From assembly GCA_025612375.1 (NCBI GenBank), contig JAAXKN010000032.1, positions 1 through 52,257 on the forward strand: a stretch of DNA of 52,257 nucleotides, written 5' to 3'. This DNA is from Ignavibacteria bacterium. GTDB taxonomy: Bacteria; Bacteroidota; Ignavibacteria; Ignavibacteriales; SURF-24. Positions within the stretch are counted from its first letter, which is position 1. Every line of letters starts with the position of its first letter. The translations under genes and the position numbers were made by a program. The notes beneath the pieces are model-generated. The model was not told where the DNA came from. It did no database searches and was given only the letters and a program-made list of their open reading frames with translations. This document shows, piece after piece, positions 42,652-50,622 of the stretch.

Positions 42652-43932
42652 TTATGCCTCTTCAGTTATTTCCTGAACAGCATTTTTCCTCGGTTCTTTG
42701 ACGGCAAAGAAAAGCCACAAGGCAGAGCTTCCGGCAAAGATTGCAGCCAGTGTGAAAACCATATTGTAGCCGTAGCGGTTTGCAATGTAGCCTCCAAAGA
42801 GCCCTGCCAAGCTGAAAGGAGATGATATCATGTTTGAAAGCGCCACGTATGTGGGGCGGTTTTCCTCGGCGCAGAGTTCAGCTATTATTGGAAGCTTTGA
42901 GAGCTGATAGACGCCGGCGGTAAAGGCGGAGCCTATAAAGACCAGGGAATAGCTTGCAGCGTCAGGCGCCATTAAAGCAGCAAGGCATGCCATTGTGGTA
43001 AAGCAGGCACCAAGAAGCATATTAAGCTTGTGGCCGAAATGGTCGCCTAAATACCCGAAGAATATATTTCCAACGATTGAAAAGGTCATTATAATAATTG
43101 TAAAGTTGCCCACATAGCTGTCCGGCAGGGAGAACTTTTTAAGGGCGTTCAGGCTGTAGAACACTTCCCCCATGAGTGCTATGATGAGAAGAGAATCCGC
43201 GATGAGGAAATTCCTGAAGTTCTTCTCTTTTTTCAGTATGCCGGGAAGCATTCTGAAAAATTCGCCATAGCTCATGTGCTTTTCCTGCATGTCAGGCTTG
43301 TCTTCTTTGATTAAAGTAAGAAAGACGTATGAAACCATCATGACCAGAAAAGCGCTCAAAAAAAGCAGGGAAAAGCTGTGGGGGTACTGCCAGTGGCCGA
43401 GCACCACTTTTACGTACCATCCCCCCACGATTCCAAGTACGGCGCCAAAAATAACGCGGCTTGCAAAGAGCCTTCCGCGCAGCTTTACAGGAGTAAGCTT
43501 TGCAACAAGGTCGAACCAGCCCGGGAGGTTAATGCTTCCTGCAACCGCTGCGAGCAGAAAACAGAAGAAGAAAATTATGAGCCCCGTGCTGCTATTGGCA
43601 CTTTCCAGAACAAAGTAGCTCAGTGCCGCAAGAAGAAGCCAGGGGAGCCTCTGCCCCAGTGCAGTCTTAAGAAGGAGCACTTTCTTTAAGGGGAACCGGC
43701 TGGAATAATTAGCAACAAGTATCTGCGGAAAATTAAAGCCCACGGTCCAGAAGATCGGGATAAGCCCGACAGCCACGTTGCTGCCGCCGATGGCTCTTAC
43801 AAAAACCGGCATTACCACGGTAAGAGAAATAAAGCTCATTGCAAAAGCATACAGTGAGCCGTCGGCCACATTGATCAGGAAATTTCTTTTTACCGAAGTA
43901 TCTGAACTATATTCACTGAACCAGTTAAGCAC
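42652..43932 (-). CDS. MFS transporter
   Basis: A 426-residue membrane protein with about 12 hydrophobic segments. The GTG at 43932 is chosen because CAGGG lies six bases ahead and the overlap with the GH42 stop is then only 8 bases. An ATG at 43983 or 43989 would overlap the GH42 gene by about 60 bases. Motifs such as 'RFPLKKVLLLK' after helix 2 and 'GYLGDHFGHKLNML' fit the loop signatures of MFS. The closest look is that of sugar or oligosaccharide transporters or efflux proteins of unknown type. Given its place between GH42 and PIG-L, import of a disaccharide or released sugar is likely. Confidence 0.85.
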   Translation of the reverse strand: MLNWFSEYSSDTSVKRNFLINVADGSLYAFAMSFISLTVVMPVFVRAIGGSNVAVGLIPIFWTVGFNFPQILVANYSSRFPLKKVLLLKTALGQRLPWLLLAALSYFVLESANSSTGLIIFFFCFLLAAVAGSINLPGWFDLVAKLTPVKLRGRLFASRVIFGAVLGIVGGWYVKVVLGHWQYPHSFSLLFLSAFLVMMVSYVFLTLIKEDKPDMQEKHMSYGEFFRMLPGILKKEKNFRNFLIADSLLIIALMGEVFYSLNALKKFSLPDSYVGNFTIIIMTFSIVGNIFFGYLGDHFGHKLNMLLGACFTTMACLAALMAPDAASYSLVFIGSAFTAGVYQLSKLPIIAELCAEENRPTYVALSNMISSPFSLAGLFGGYIANRYGYNMVFTLAAIFAGSSALWLFFAVKEPRKNAVQEITEEA

Positions 43933-46189
43933 AATAAACCCTGACTTCCTTTCCTTCGACTTTAACGGATACAACTGAGCCATCACCATCCTGAATGAGC
44001 TTTATGTCTTCACCCGTAAACTGCTCTTTCATGCACTTTACGTCTTTAAGCGGGAGCCTCAGCATCACTTCAGAGGCCTGGTGCTTAAGGTTCTGCACAA
44101 TAAGCATAATCTTATCATCTTTACCTTTAAGCAGGTCGGCTCTTACCTTCTGGTTTCCAAAAACATAAGGCTTTTCAATCCGGGCATTCATTTCAACCAG
44201 GCTTGCAATGAGTTCCCCGTTTAAGAGATTTTCATTGCGGAAGAAAGAAAGGCCAAGGTAAGAGCCTATAAGTATGGCTTTTCCTTTTCCATACTGAGAC
44301 AAAGTTATTGCAGCCTCACCCGTTGAAAAGCGAGCAATTACTTCGGCGCCTTCTGAAATAAGTGTTTCTTTTATTATTGTGCCTCTAACCTTGTCGCCTT
44401 CATTTATGTACGGGAGGTCTTTAACTATTTCCATTTCAACTGAATTGCTGCTGCTTAAGGGATTGGCAACGCCCGGCTGGAATCTTAAGACCTCTTTGGA
44501 AATATTTTCTTTTATCTTTTCTCCTTTTCTTACGTAGGACAAGTCCTTAATAATGTCTATTTCCGCAACTGAATTCAGGGATGCCGGTTCAACCACGCCC
44601 TGGCGCGCCTGAAAGACCTTGTCTAATCCGTAGCCCGGGATCACCCTTTCGTGGTGACCATGTTCAACGTTCCATCCGGCAAAGTAGGCCTCACCAATAA
44701 GCACACCGCCTTCACTTACCCATTTATCGAGGGCTTTGCAAATCTTTTCGCTTAAGCAGTAGGGGAAAGGTATATAAAGAACCTTGTAGTTTTGAAGCAC
44801 GTCCCATTCAAACTCCATGGGGTGGATAAAGTCTACAACGTAGTTATGCTCATACAAAGCGCGGTGGACTCCTAAGAGTGAATTGGTAGCTGTTTTCTCG
44901 TTACCCGTTGAGGCCCAGGCAAACACCTGGTTTTCAGGATTATACAGAATGGCTACTTCGGCCTTAAGAGGTTTGGCATCCAGGAGGAAGTCCGCGTTAT
45001 TCTGCAGAACGTGCCCCACCTCTGAAAACGCTTTAAGCCAGGAGGTCGGCTTTCCGTCAAGAGTTGTAAGCCCCCACGTCGGGGCCTCGCGCCCAAGGAT
45101 TTCCGGGCGGTACTGCCAGAAGATGAAGCCTTTTAAGTTACCTGCAACGCCGCGGAAGATGAGTCTTTTTACGTCGTTAGCGTCAATAAACCTGGGCATA
45201 TCGAGTGTGTAGCCCGGGAGCATGAGCATTTCGGCTGAGATGACGGGTTTACCCTTGGCGCATGAGCGCAGGACGTCAATCATCATTGCGTCATCCATCT
45301 GGGTAAAGCCGTGCAGGTCGCCGTACTTTCCAACGTTCCACGGGTCGCTTGCAGTTGAAGTAACGGGGAAGCCCTGTATGAAGACGTGGTGGCACATAAG
45401 GGGGTGAGCCCCATTATCCACTTCATGAGCAGCAAGGAAGCGCCTTTTGACGTTTTCGCCTATTGTACCAACGAAAAACATTCTCCAGTCCACAACGTCA
45501 TTAAATGTGTTGCGTGTTTTTGGGATTTCAACTTCTTCAAAAGAGCGGTAGTTGCGGTTCCACGCATCGTTAAGACTTTTTATGCCGCCATACTTTTCAT
45601 GAAGCCATATTTTGAATTTAGTCCTGCAGTGTTCGCAGTAGCAGAGCATATCGCCCATCTTTTCGGCGTTATCGGCATAGAGCCTCATCTCAGCCATGCT
45701 GCTTGTAAGTTCGGGTTCGCTTGCAACGTTCCAGATTTCAAGGGCAGGGTGATTCTTGAAATGGTTTACGGTTTCCTTGAGGAAACTGATCATATGCTCA
45801 ACGACCTCGTCGTGATTAAAGCAGTATCCCAGGCCTCCTATCTGGCGGTGGGGCTGTGTCTGGGGACCGGTCTTCCGTCCGTCAAGAGTAATCATTGAGG
45901 CATCCGGGTATTTAGCATAGATCCATGCCGGGGCCACATCGAATATCGTATTCAGCATTACCCTGAGATTATATTTAGAGGCCAGGTCCATCAGGCGGTC
46001 TATGTCGTCGAAATAATATTCACCCTCGGAAGGGTTATTCCATCTCCACTGGACCCAGAACTTAACCGTATTAAAGCCGAGTGCGGCCATATTTTTAAGG
46101 TCCTCTTCCCAGTCCTCCTCCAGGGGTGAGGGTGCGCGGTAATACTGTGAGCCAAATGGGAAATACGTGTCTTTTATAAGATGCCTCAT
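43925..46189 (-). CDS. GH42 beta-galactosidase-like enzyme with internal duplication
   Basis: A 754-residue cytoplasmic enzyme, no signal peptide. The barrel starts with 'GSQYYRAPSPLEEDWEEDLKNM' (pieces GSQYYRAP, EEDWEED) and has acid/base Glu158 ('WNVASEPEL', with Ser rather than the usual Asn in front) and nucleophile Glu320 ('VISAEML'). A Cys cluster (Cys123, 183, 185, 188) resembles the zinc site of GH42. A trimerisation domain follows (about 400-630), then a C-terminal beta domain. Two imperfect 41-42 residue repeats (529-570 and 571-611) lie in this region and are unusual. Family activity is beta-galactosidase or alpha-L-arabinopyranosidase on oligosaccharides. Confidence 0.9.
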   Translation of the reverse strand: MRHLIKDTYFPFGSQYYRAPSPLEEDWEEDLKNMAALGFNTVKFWVQWRWNNPSEGEYYFDDIDRLMDLASKYNLRVMLNTIFDVAPAWIYAKYPDASMITLDGRKTGPQTQPHRQIGGLGYCFNHDEVVEHMISFLKETVNHFKNHPALEIWNVASEPELTSSMAEMRLYADNAEKMGDMLCYCEHCRTKFKIWLHEKYGGIKSLNDAWNRNYRSFEEVEIPKTRNTFNDVVDWRMFFVGTIGENVKRRFLAAHEVDNGAHPLMCHHVFIQGFPVTSTASDPWNVGKYGDLHGFTQMDDAMMIDVLRSCAKGKPVISAEMLMLPGYTLDMPRFIDANDVKRLIFRGVAGNLKGFIFWQYRPEILGREAPTWGLTTLDGKPTSWLKAFSEVGHVLQNNADFLLDAKPLKAEVAILYNPENQVFAWASTGNEKTATNSLLGVHRALYEHNYVVDFIHPMEFEWDVLQNYKVLYIPFPYCLSEKICKALDKWVSEGGVLIGEAYFAGWNVEHGHHERVIPGYGLDKVFQARQGVVEPASLNSVAEIDIIKDLSYVRKGEKIKENISKEVLRFQPGVANPLSSSNSVEMEIVKDLPYINEGDKVRGTIIKETLISEGAEVIARFSTGEAAITLSQYGKGKAILIGSYLGLSFFRNENLLNGELIASLVEMNARIEKPYVFGNQKVRADLLKGKDDKIMLIVQNLKHQASEVMLRLPLKDVKCMKEQFTGEDIKLIQDGDGSVVSVKVEGKEVRVYCA
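44357..44605 (-). repeat. Internal tandem duplication in the GH42 gene
   Basis: Residues 529-570 and 571-611 of the GH42 protein share GVVEPxS..NSVxEIDIIKDLSY-type and GVANP..SNSVEMEIVKDLPY-type segments, followed by xGEKIKE/EGDKVRG and ISKEVL/IIKETL. Length is about 41-42 residues each, placed between barrel end and the GAEV-A segment. Confidence 0.75.
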
Positions 46190-46215
46190 ATTACTAATCC
46201 CGTTTCCTTTAATTA

Positions 46216-47142
46216 TTAAATGACAAATGGTGAAAGGTGCCTTTGGCCAAGCTTAAGGCCGTTTTTAACTTTTTCTTCCGAGCCTTCCCAGACGGGGTCC
46301 TCGTGCTCAATTGAAATAACATAGTTGTAGCCGTTATCCTGCAGCGTGGAAATAAACCTGTTCCAGTCAATTTCGCCCAGGCCCGGTATGCGGTAGCGCC
46401 ACCAGCCCGACTTCCATGGTATGGGATCTATCTGGCGGCCGAAAAATCCGTATTCATACTGCCCCTCAGTTAATATCTCAGTATCCTTTGCATGCGCGTG
46501 GAATATTTTGTCCTTAAAATCCTTAATTACCTCGAGGTAGTCTATGCCGAGCCAGTAGAGGTGCGAGGGGTCTAGGTTAAGGCCGAAACTGTCGCTCGGG
46601 ACCTCATTAAACAGAGCCGTCCAGAGTTCAGGTGAATATGCGTAGTTGCCGGGCGTTGCAAACTTAAGCCACCCTTCCATAGGGCAGTTTTCAATCATAA
46701 GGCGCACACCTTTGTCCTCTGCATATTTTACGAGAGTGCGGAAGACCTTGCCGATTTCCTTCATGTTATCCGTTGGGGACTTATCGGGGCGTCCCCCCAC
46801 AAAAGTGCCCACAAGGTTTACTCCAAGCATGGAGGCCGTATTGATCACTTTTTTCAGGTGGTCGTGATATTCTTTTCTTTTCTTAAGATTGGGGTGAAGG
46901 TTATTATCGTAATAGGCAAGGGAAGATATGGTAAGGTTATGCTCATTAAAAAGCGCGTTTATTCTTTCGGCATCCGCAGGCTTAAAATTAGCCGCATCAA
47001 TCTGGCGCGCCTGGTAGTCGCGTTTTGATTTAACAGGCCAAGAGGCCAGTTCAAGGCTCTGAAAGCCCTCCTGAGAAGCCCATTTTACGAGGTCTTCCAG
47101 CTTTAATTTTGGCAGGCAGGCAGTTAAAAATCCAAGTTTCAT
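46216..47142 (-). CDS. Sugar phosphate isomerase/epimerase (xylose isomerase-like TIM barrel)
   Basis: A 308-residue AP-endonuclease-2-type TIM barrel. Metal-binding positions are seen in 'SLELASW' (Glu), 'MIENCPMEGW' (Glu), 'GLNLDPSHLYW' (Asp, His), 'FHAHAKDTE' (His) and 'SIEHEDP' (Glu). It belongs to the broad IolE/IolI/hydroxypyruvate-isomerase group, not to true XylA. It is next to a Gfo/Idh/MocA oxidoreductase, a frequent pair in inositol, 3-keto-sugar and rare-sugar pathways. Probable role: isomerise or epimerise an oxidised sugar in the cytoplasm. A heptamer array lies in the 55-base gap upstream. Confidence 0.88.
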   Translation of the reverse strand: MKLGFLTACLPKLKLEDLVKWASQEGFQSLELASWPVKSKRDYQARQIDAANFKPADAERINALFNEHNLTISSLAYYDNNLHPNLKKRKEYHDHLKKVINTASMLGVNLVGTFVGGRPDKSPTDNMKEIGKVFRTLVKYAEDKGVRLMIENCPMEGWLKFATPGNYAYSPELWTALFNEVPSDSFGLNLDPSHLYWLGIDYLEVIKDFKDKIFHAHAKDTEILTEGQYEYGFFGRQIDPIPWKSGWWRYRIPGLGEIDWNRFISTLQDNGYNYVISIEHEDPVWEGSEEKVKNGLKLGQRHLSPFVI

Positions 47143-47165
47143 TTATTTCCCCATGTGATAAGTTT

Positions 47166-47200
47166 TGAATTATGAATTATGAATTTTGAATTATGAATTA
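47166..47200 (-). repeat. Heptamer tandem array, five units
   Basis: Units TGAATTA, TGAATTA, TGAATTT, TGAATTA, TGAATTA; coding-strand unit TAATTCA. The last unit includes the stop codon of the Gfo/Idh gene. The first four units are identical in order to those at 24526-24553. Confidence 0.88.
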
Positions 47201-48355
47201 GACTTCAATCCACTTTTCTTCTTTATTGCTTTTGAGGATTGCCTCAACAATTTTTATCTCCTGGTGGCCGTCTTCAAAGGTGGGGAAGTCGCACTTATCC
47301 TTAAGAGGGTCCTTTCCCTTTAATATGAAATTATAGACATTCATGAAGAGGTTCTTTGGCGCGTCGGGGTATCCTTCCGGGTGGCCGCCGGGGTAATGGG
47401 CGTAGCGCCTTGCATTTTTGTCCAGCAGCGAGGGATCTTTTATAAGGACTTCATTTGCCTTTTCCCTGTAGCCTATCCAGAGGCTGTTGGGCTCTTCCTG
47501 GTCCCAGGAGACGGCTTTCTTACTGCCGTCAATTTCGAAGGAAAAATTATTTTTTCTTCCGGCGCTTATCTGCGAGACTGTAAAGACGCCGTGAGCGCCG
47601 TTTTCAAACCGGATGAGGACTGAAGCCGCGTCCTCGGTTTTAATTTCAACGTCTTCAAACTTCCCGTTCATCTTTTTTTCTTTCCCCTTAAAGGTTGCAA
47701 CTTCCCGGAGGGGCTTTTTCCTTGTCTTATGCACTGTAAGAAGGTCTGCCATGACCCTTGTAATTCTGCTTCCTGTAATAAACTGCACGAGGTCGCACCA
47801 GTGGGAGCCTATGTCGGCTACGGCACGCGACTTTCCCGATATCTCAGTCTCAAGGCGCCAGTTATAGTCCGTGTTGTAATAAAGCCAGTCCTGAAGGTAA
47901 TGCCCGTGCACGAGGTATATCTGCCCCAGATCCCCTTTTTCAACCATGCTTTTTGCGTGCTGTGTAAGAGGGTAGAACCGGTAATTAAAGTTCACGGCGT
48001 TTACGACGCCTTTTTCACGTGCAAGCCTTACCAGTTCCGCGGACTCTTTTGACGTCATGGTCAGCGGCTTTTCAGATATAACGTGTTTGCCTTCCATAAG
48101 GGCAGCCTTATTGATCTCAAAGTGCAGGTTGTTCGGCGTGCAGTTATGGATAATGTCGATCTCCTTGTCGCAGACTGCGCTCTGCCACTTGTCATAAACA
48201 CTTGGGACTGAGTACTTTTCTGCAAGCTCCATTGCGCTTTTGGTGTCGAGAGATGAGATGCCGCGGACTTCCACGTTGCCAATTCTTCTGAGTGCTTCAA
48301 TGTGTGCCGGCCCTATAAAACCGGTTCCGATTACTGCTGCTTTAAGTGGTTTCAT
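47198..48355 (-). CDS. Gfo/Idh/MocA-family oxidoreductase
   Basis: A 385-residue NAD(P)-dependent dehydrogenase. The Rossmann motif 'AVIGTGFIGPAHIEAL' begins at residue 7, and the catalytic 'EKP' is at 95-97 ('HVISEKPLTM'). The C-terminal beta-sheet domain has the usual 'VADIGSHWCDLVQFITG' block with His. Members oxidise sugars, sugar acids or inositol at a ring hydroxyl. Together with the sugar isomerase next to it, it may run an oxidation-isomerisation of a released sugar or a 3-keto-glycoside route, which is inference. AAGGAAAAATTT precedes the ATG. Cytoplasmic. Confidence 0.92.
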   Translation of the reverse strand: MKPLKAAVIGTGFIGPAHIEALRRIGNVEVRGISSLDTKSAMELAEKYSVPSVYDKWQSAVCDKEIDIIHNCTPNNLHFEINKAALMEGKHVISEKPLTMTSKESAELVRLAREKGVVNAVNFNYRFYPLTQHAKSMVEKGDLGQIYLVHGHYLQDWLYYNTDYNWRLETEISGKSRAVADIGSHWCDLVQFITGSRITRVMADLLTVHKTRKKPLREVATFKGKEKKMNGKFEDVEIKTEDAASVLIRFENGAHGVFTVSQISAGRKNNFSFEIDGSKKAVSWDQEEPNSLWIGYREKANEVLIKDPSLLDKNARRYAHYPGGHPEGYPDAPKNLFMNVYNFILKGKDPLKDKCDFPTFEDGHQEIKIVEAILKSNKEEKWIEV

Positions 48356-48375
48356 AAATTTTTCCTTTTTTCGGC

Positions 48376-50094
48376 TTATATTTTTTCAGCTTCCAGCTTA
48401 TTAGCTTCCAGTTTATTGCCATCGTTAAGCTTCTGCTTCAGCTCCTCAGCACGTCTTATCATCTGTCTTACCTCGGGGGTATCAATTTTCTGCGACTTGT
48501 TGTAGAGGCAGAGCGCCGGAATAACGTCCAGTTTTTTATACGAAGCCTCCTGCAGCTTAAAGACCGGGTGATTGGGATACTTTGTAAGTAAGTGTGCAGT
48601 AAGCCTTGTATATTTACTGAAAAGGTAAGATGAAACGGGGTGCACCTTCTTCCAGCGTTTGCGCCCTTCCATTCCGTGCACGTCGGCCAGGCTGTCAATT
48701 CCGTGGATCTGCGCCATAGGGAGGGCTTCCATGACCTGCTCGTGGATCCCTTCGCCTGAAAACAGTACATCCGGGAATGCGCTCTTAAGGCGCTCTATGT
48801 GGCTCCTCATGCCGGCAAGGAAATTTGGGCCCTTGCTTTCATTAAACGCAAGCAGTGTCTGATCCAGGAAAACAGAGTCGAGATGATATTTACTAATGAG
48901 CTCACCGAGTACTTTAACCATCAGATCCCCCCATCCCTTGTAGCCTGGATTCATATAGGCGAAGTATTCCTCGCTAAGCCAGTCGCCGTCAATATCCATA
49001 GCCCAGCCCTGAGGACGGTTGAAGACGTCTACAACCTGGTATTTCTTAAACCGAGCGTAGAGGGGGTGGGTGAAGGTCATAGCAAGGACGTTGGTATGGA
49101 TCATTACATGGTAGCCCATCTGGTGTGCAAAGTCCACGAGTTCCTTAAACTTCTCCTCTCCTCCTAAGTGCCTGCCCGGGTTATAGTCGGGCGCATGGGA
49201 GTCAATTCCATGTTCGGCGTAGCCCGGAACATAGAACAGTGTCTCCGAAGGAGGGTGAAGGCGGCTGAAGTCCTTGAGGCGCTCTTTCATCTCGTCAAAT
49301 GTATGGTGGGGTTCACTCGTGTCCTTGCGCATTCCCCAGACTTCCAGGATAAAGTTAATGTCTCGCGCCCATTTTGGGAAGTGGGGGTTGTCTTTAATTT
49401 TTGTGAGACTAAATTCTTTTTCAAGCCACTTGCGGTGACGGTCAACGGGGCGTTTCCAGCTTCCCTTGTAGCCTTCCATGAACCACACGGCCTCAAGAGT
49501 GCTGCTCTTTAAGGGGGCTTCGGCTTCAAAGCCCAGCGTAAAACCGAAGGACTTCTCAGCACGGCTTACTCTAAGTAGCCTGAACTTTGGAGCGCTTTCC
49601 TTTGTATGCAGCCAGAGGCCACCTCCTTTACCTTCGCCAATTACAAACTGCGCGTTCCACCAGAAAGGGTACTTGTAGCTGAGAGTAGTGTCAGGCATCA
49701 TATCTTTTGTAAGCATCTGTCCGCCGAGAGCCGGGACAATAACGTTATCAAGTTCCAGCCCTGAGATCCTCCACTCGGCCATCCATATGGGTTCAGGGCC
49801 CGCGGCCTTCATGTGGAACTTAACTCCCTCATCCGACTCCGAGATCATTATATGGGCTTTATAGCCTCCTGTTTCATCCGAAAGCGTGAAGCTGACGCCT
49901 GATGTGGAAGGCTCAATTTCCTCCAGGCTGTCGAGTATTGCAGGCTCGGACACGTGGCTCGGGACGCGCATTATGACCGACTGTTTTCCGCCCGTGGAGA
50001 ATCTCTGTCCTGTTTCCAGGTTTAATATTTCGTGAACTCTAAAAGGTTTATCTTCTAATGTGATCTGTAATCTTTTATTTGATACTGTAAACAA
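48376..50094 (-). CDS. Putative TIM-barrel glycoside hydrolase-like protein
   Basis: A 572-residue cytoplasmic protein with an N-terminal beta-sandwich (about 1-225) and a barrel (about 240-480). The barrel has candidate catalytic acids: Asp in 'DSVFLDQTLLAF' and Glu in 'VLFSGEGIHEQ'. The general pattern recalls clan GH-D or GH101/GH129-like families and DUF6259 proteins, but I cannot place it in a numbered family. The C-terminus is highly charged and Lys/Glu-rich (a helix of about 35 residues with 'NKLEANKLEAEK'). It may hydrolyse imported oligosaccharides. It lies 20 bases before the Gfo/Idh gene in the same operon. Confidence 0.65.
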   Translation of the reverse strand: MFTVSNKRLQITLEDKPFRVHEILNLETGQRFSTGGKQSVIMRVPSHVSEPAILDSLEEIEPSTSGVSFTLSDETGGYKAHIMISESDEGVKFHMKAAGPEPIWMAEWRISGLELDNVIVPALGGQMLTKDMMPDTTLSYKYPFWWNAQFVIGEGKGGGLWLHTKESAPKFRLLRVSRAEKSFGFTLGFEAEAPLKSSTLEAVWFMEGYKGSWKRPVDRHRKWLEKEFSLTKIKDNPHFPKWARDINFILEVWGMRKDTSEPHHTFDEMKERLKDFSRLHPPSETLFYVPGYAEHGIDSHAPDYNPGRHLGGEEKFKELVDFAHQMGYHVMIHTNVLAMTFTHPLYARFKKYQVVDVFNRPQGWAMDIDGDWLSEEYFAYMNPGYKGWGDLMVKVLGELISKYHLDSVFLDQTLLAFNESKGPNFLAGMRSHIERLKSAFPDVLFSGEGIHEQVMEALPMAQIHGIDSLADVHGMEGRKRWKKVHPVSSYLFSKYTRLTAHLLTKYPNHPVFKLQEASYKKLDVIPALCLYNKSQKIDTPEVRQMIRRAEELKQKLNDGNKLEANKLEAEKI

Positions 50095-50116
50095 GTTCTT
50101 CTGCTTTCTTTTGTGA

Positions 50117-50584
50117 TTAATCAGTTATTTCAAGGGTTGCGACGTCCTTTTTCTCTACGTCCTCATACGGGGTTCTTCTGCGGAAGATGACAAAGTATGA
50201 GGACTGCTCAACTTTAACCGGCAGGCAGGCCCCGTGCCAGACCCCTTTATTTATTACCACGGCCTCACCCACGTTTACCTGGAATGCTTGTGCATTTTCC
50301 TCTTTGTCTCCTTCCAAAAGGAGGGGAAGAGTAAAAGGAGCGTCAATAGGGATCAGTACCTCAGGGGTATCAAGGTGGCGTTCCATTCCGCTGATTTCAC
50401 TTTGGGGCTGTTTATAGACCGTGCAAATGCCGATTTCAGTATCGCCGTCAATCTGGTAGCTGGCAATATCGGACCAGAATTTATAATCCTGAGCCTGGGA
50501 GGTGGGCTCTCCCGAGGGGAAAGTGACCACTTTTCCAAACTTCTGGAAATTTTCTTTTGTAATATGTTCGGGACTTAGTTTCAT
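50117..50584 (-). CDS. Ureidoglycolate lyase (AllA)-like cupin
   Basis: A 155-residue cupin. 'FQKFGKVVTFP' near the N-terminus, 'MERHLDTPEVLIPIDAPFTLPL' (pieces MERHLDT and EVLIPID) and 'VVINKGVWHGACLPV' match the AllA fold with its conserved His residues. Ureidoglycolate lyase belongs to purine breakdown, but no other purine gene is here. In a sugar locus a different small-molecule lyase or isomerase role is more likely. It begins directly behind a heptamer array that fills the gap to the GH39-like gene. Confidence 0.75.
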   Translation of the reverse strand: MKLSPEHITKENFQKFGKVVTFPSGEPTSQAQDYKFWSDIASYQIDGDTEIGICTVYKQPQSEISGMERHLDTPEVLIPIDAPFTLPLLLEGDKEENAQAFQVNVGEAVVINKGVWHGACLPVKVEQSSYFVIFRRRTPYEDVEKKDVATLEITD

Positions 50585-50619
50585 AGAATTATGAATTTTG
50601 AATTTTGAATTATGAATTA
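50585..50619 (-). repeat. Heptamer tandem array, five units
   Basis: Units AGAATTA, TGAATTT, TGAATTT, TGAATTA, TGAATTA; coding-strand unit TAATTCA. It occupies practically the whole 38-base gap between the stop of the GH39-like gene and the ATG of the AllA-like gene. Confidence 0.85.
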
Positions 50620-50622
50620 ATT

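Noticed and set aside
42652-43989. ATG start at 43989 for the MFS transporter
   Set aside because: It would overlap the GH42 coding end by 65 bases; a GTG at 43932 with a well-spaced CAGGG gives only an 8-base overlap. The ATG at 43983 remains possible.
46216-47142. XylA xylose isomerase
   Set aside because: The barrel lacks the XylA signatures and is too short (308 residues against about 440); it fits the IolE/hydroxypyruvate isomerase group.
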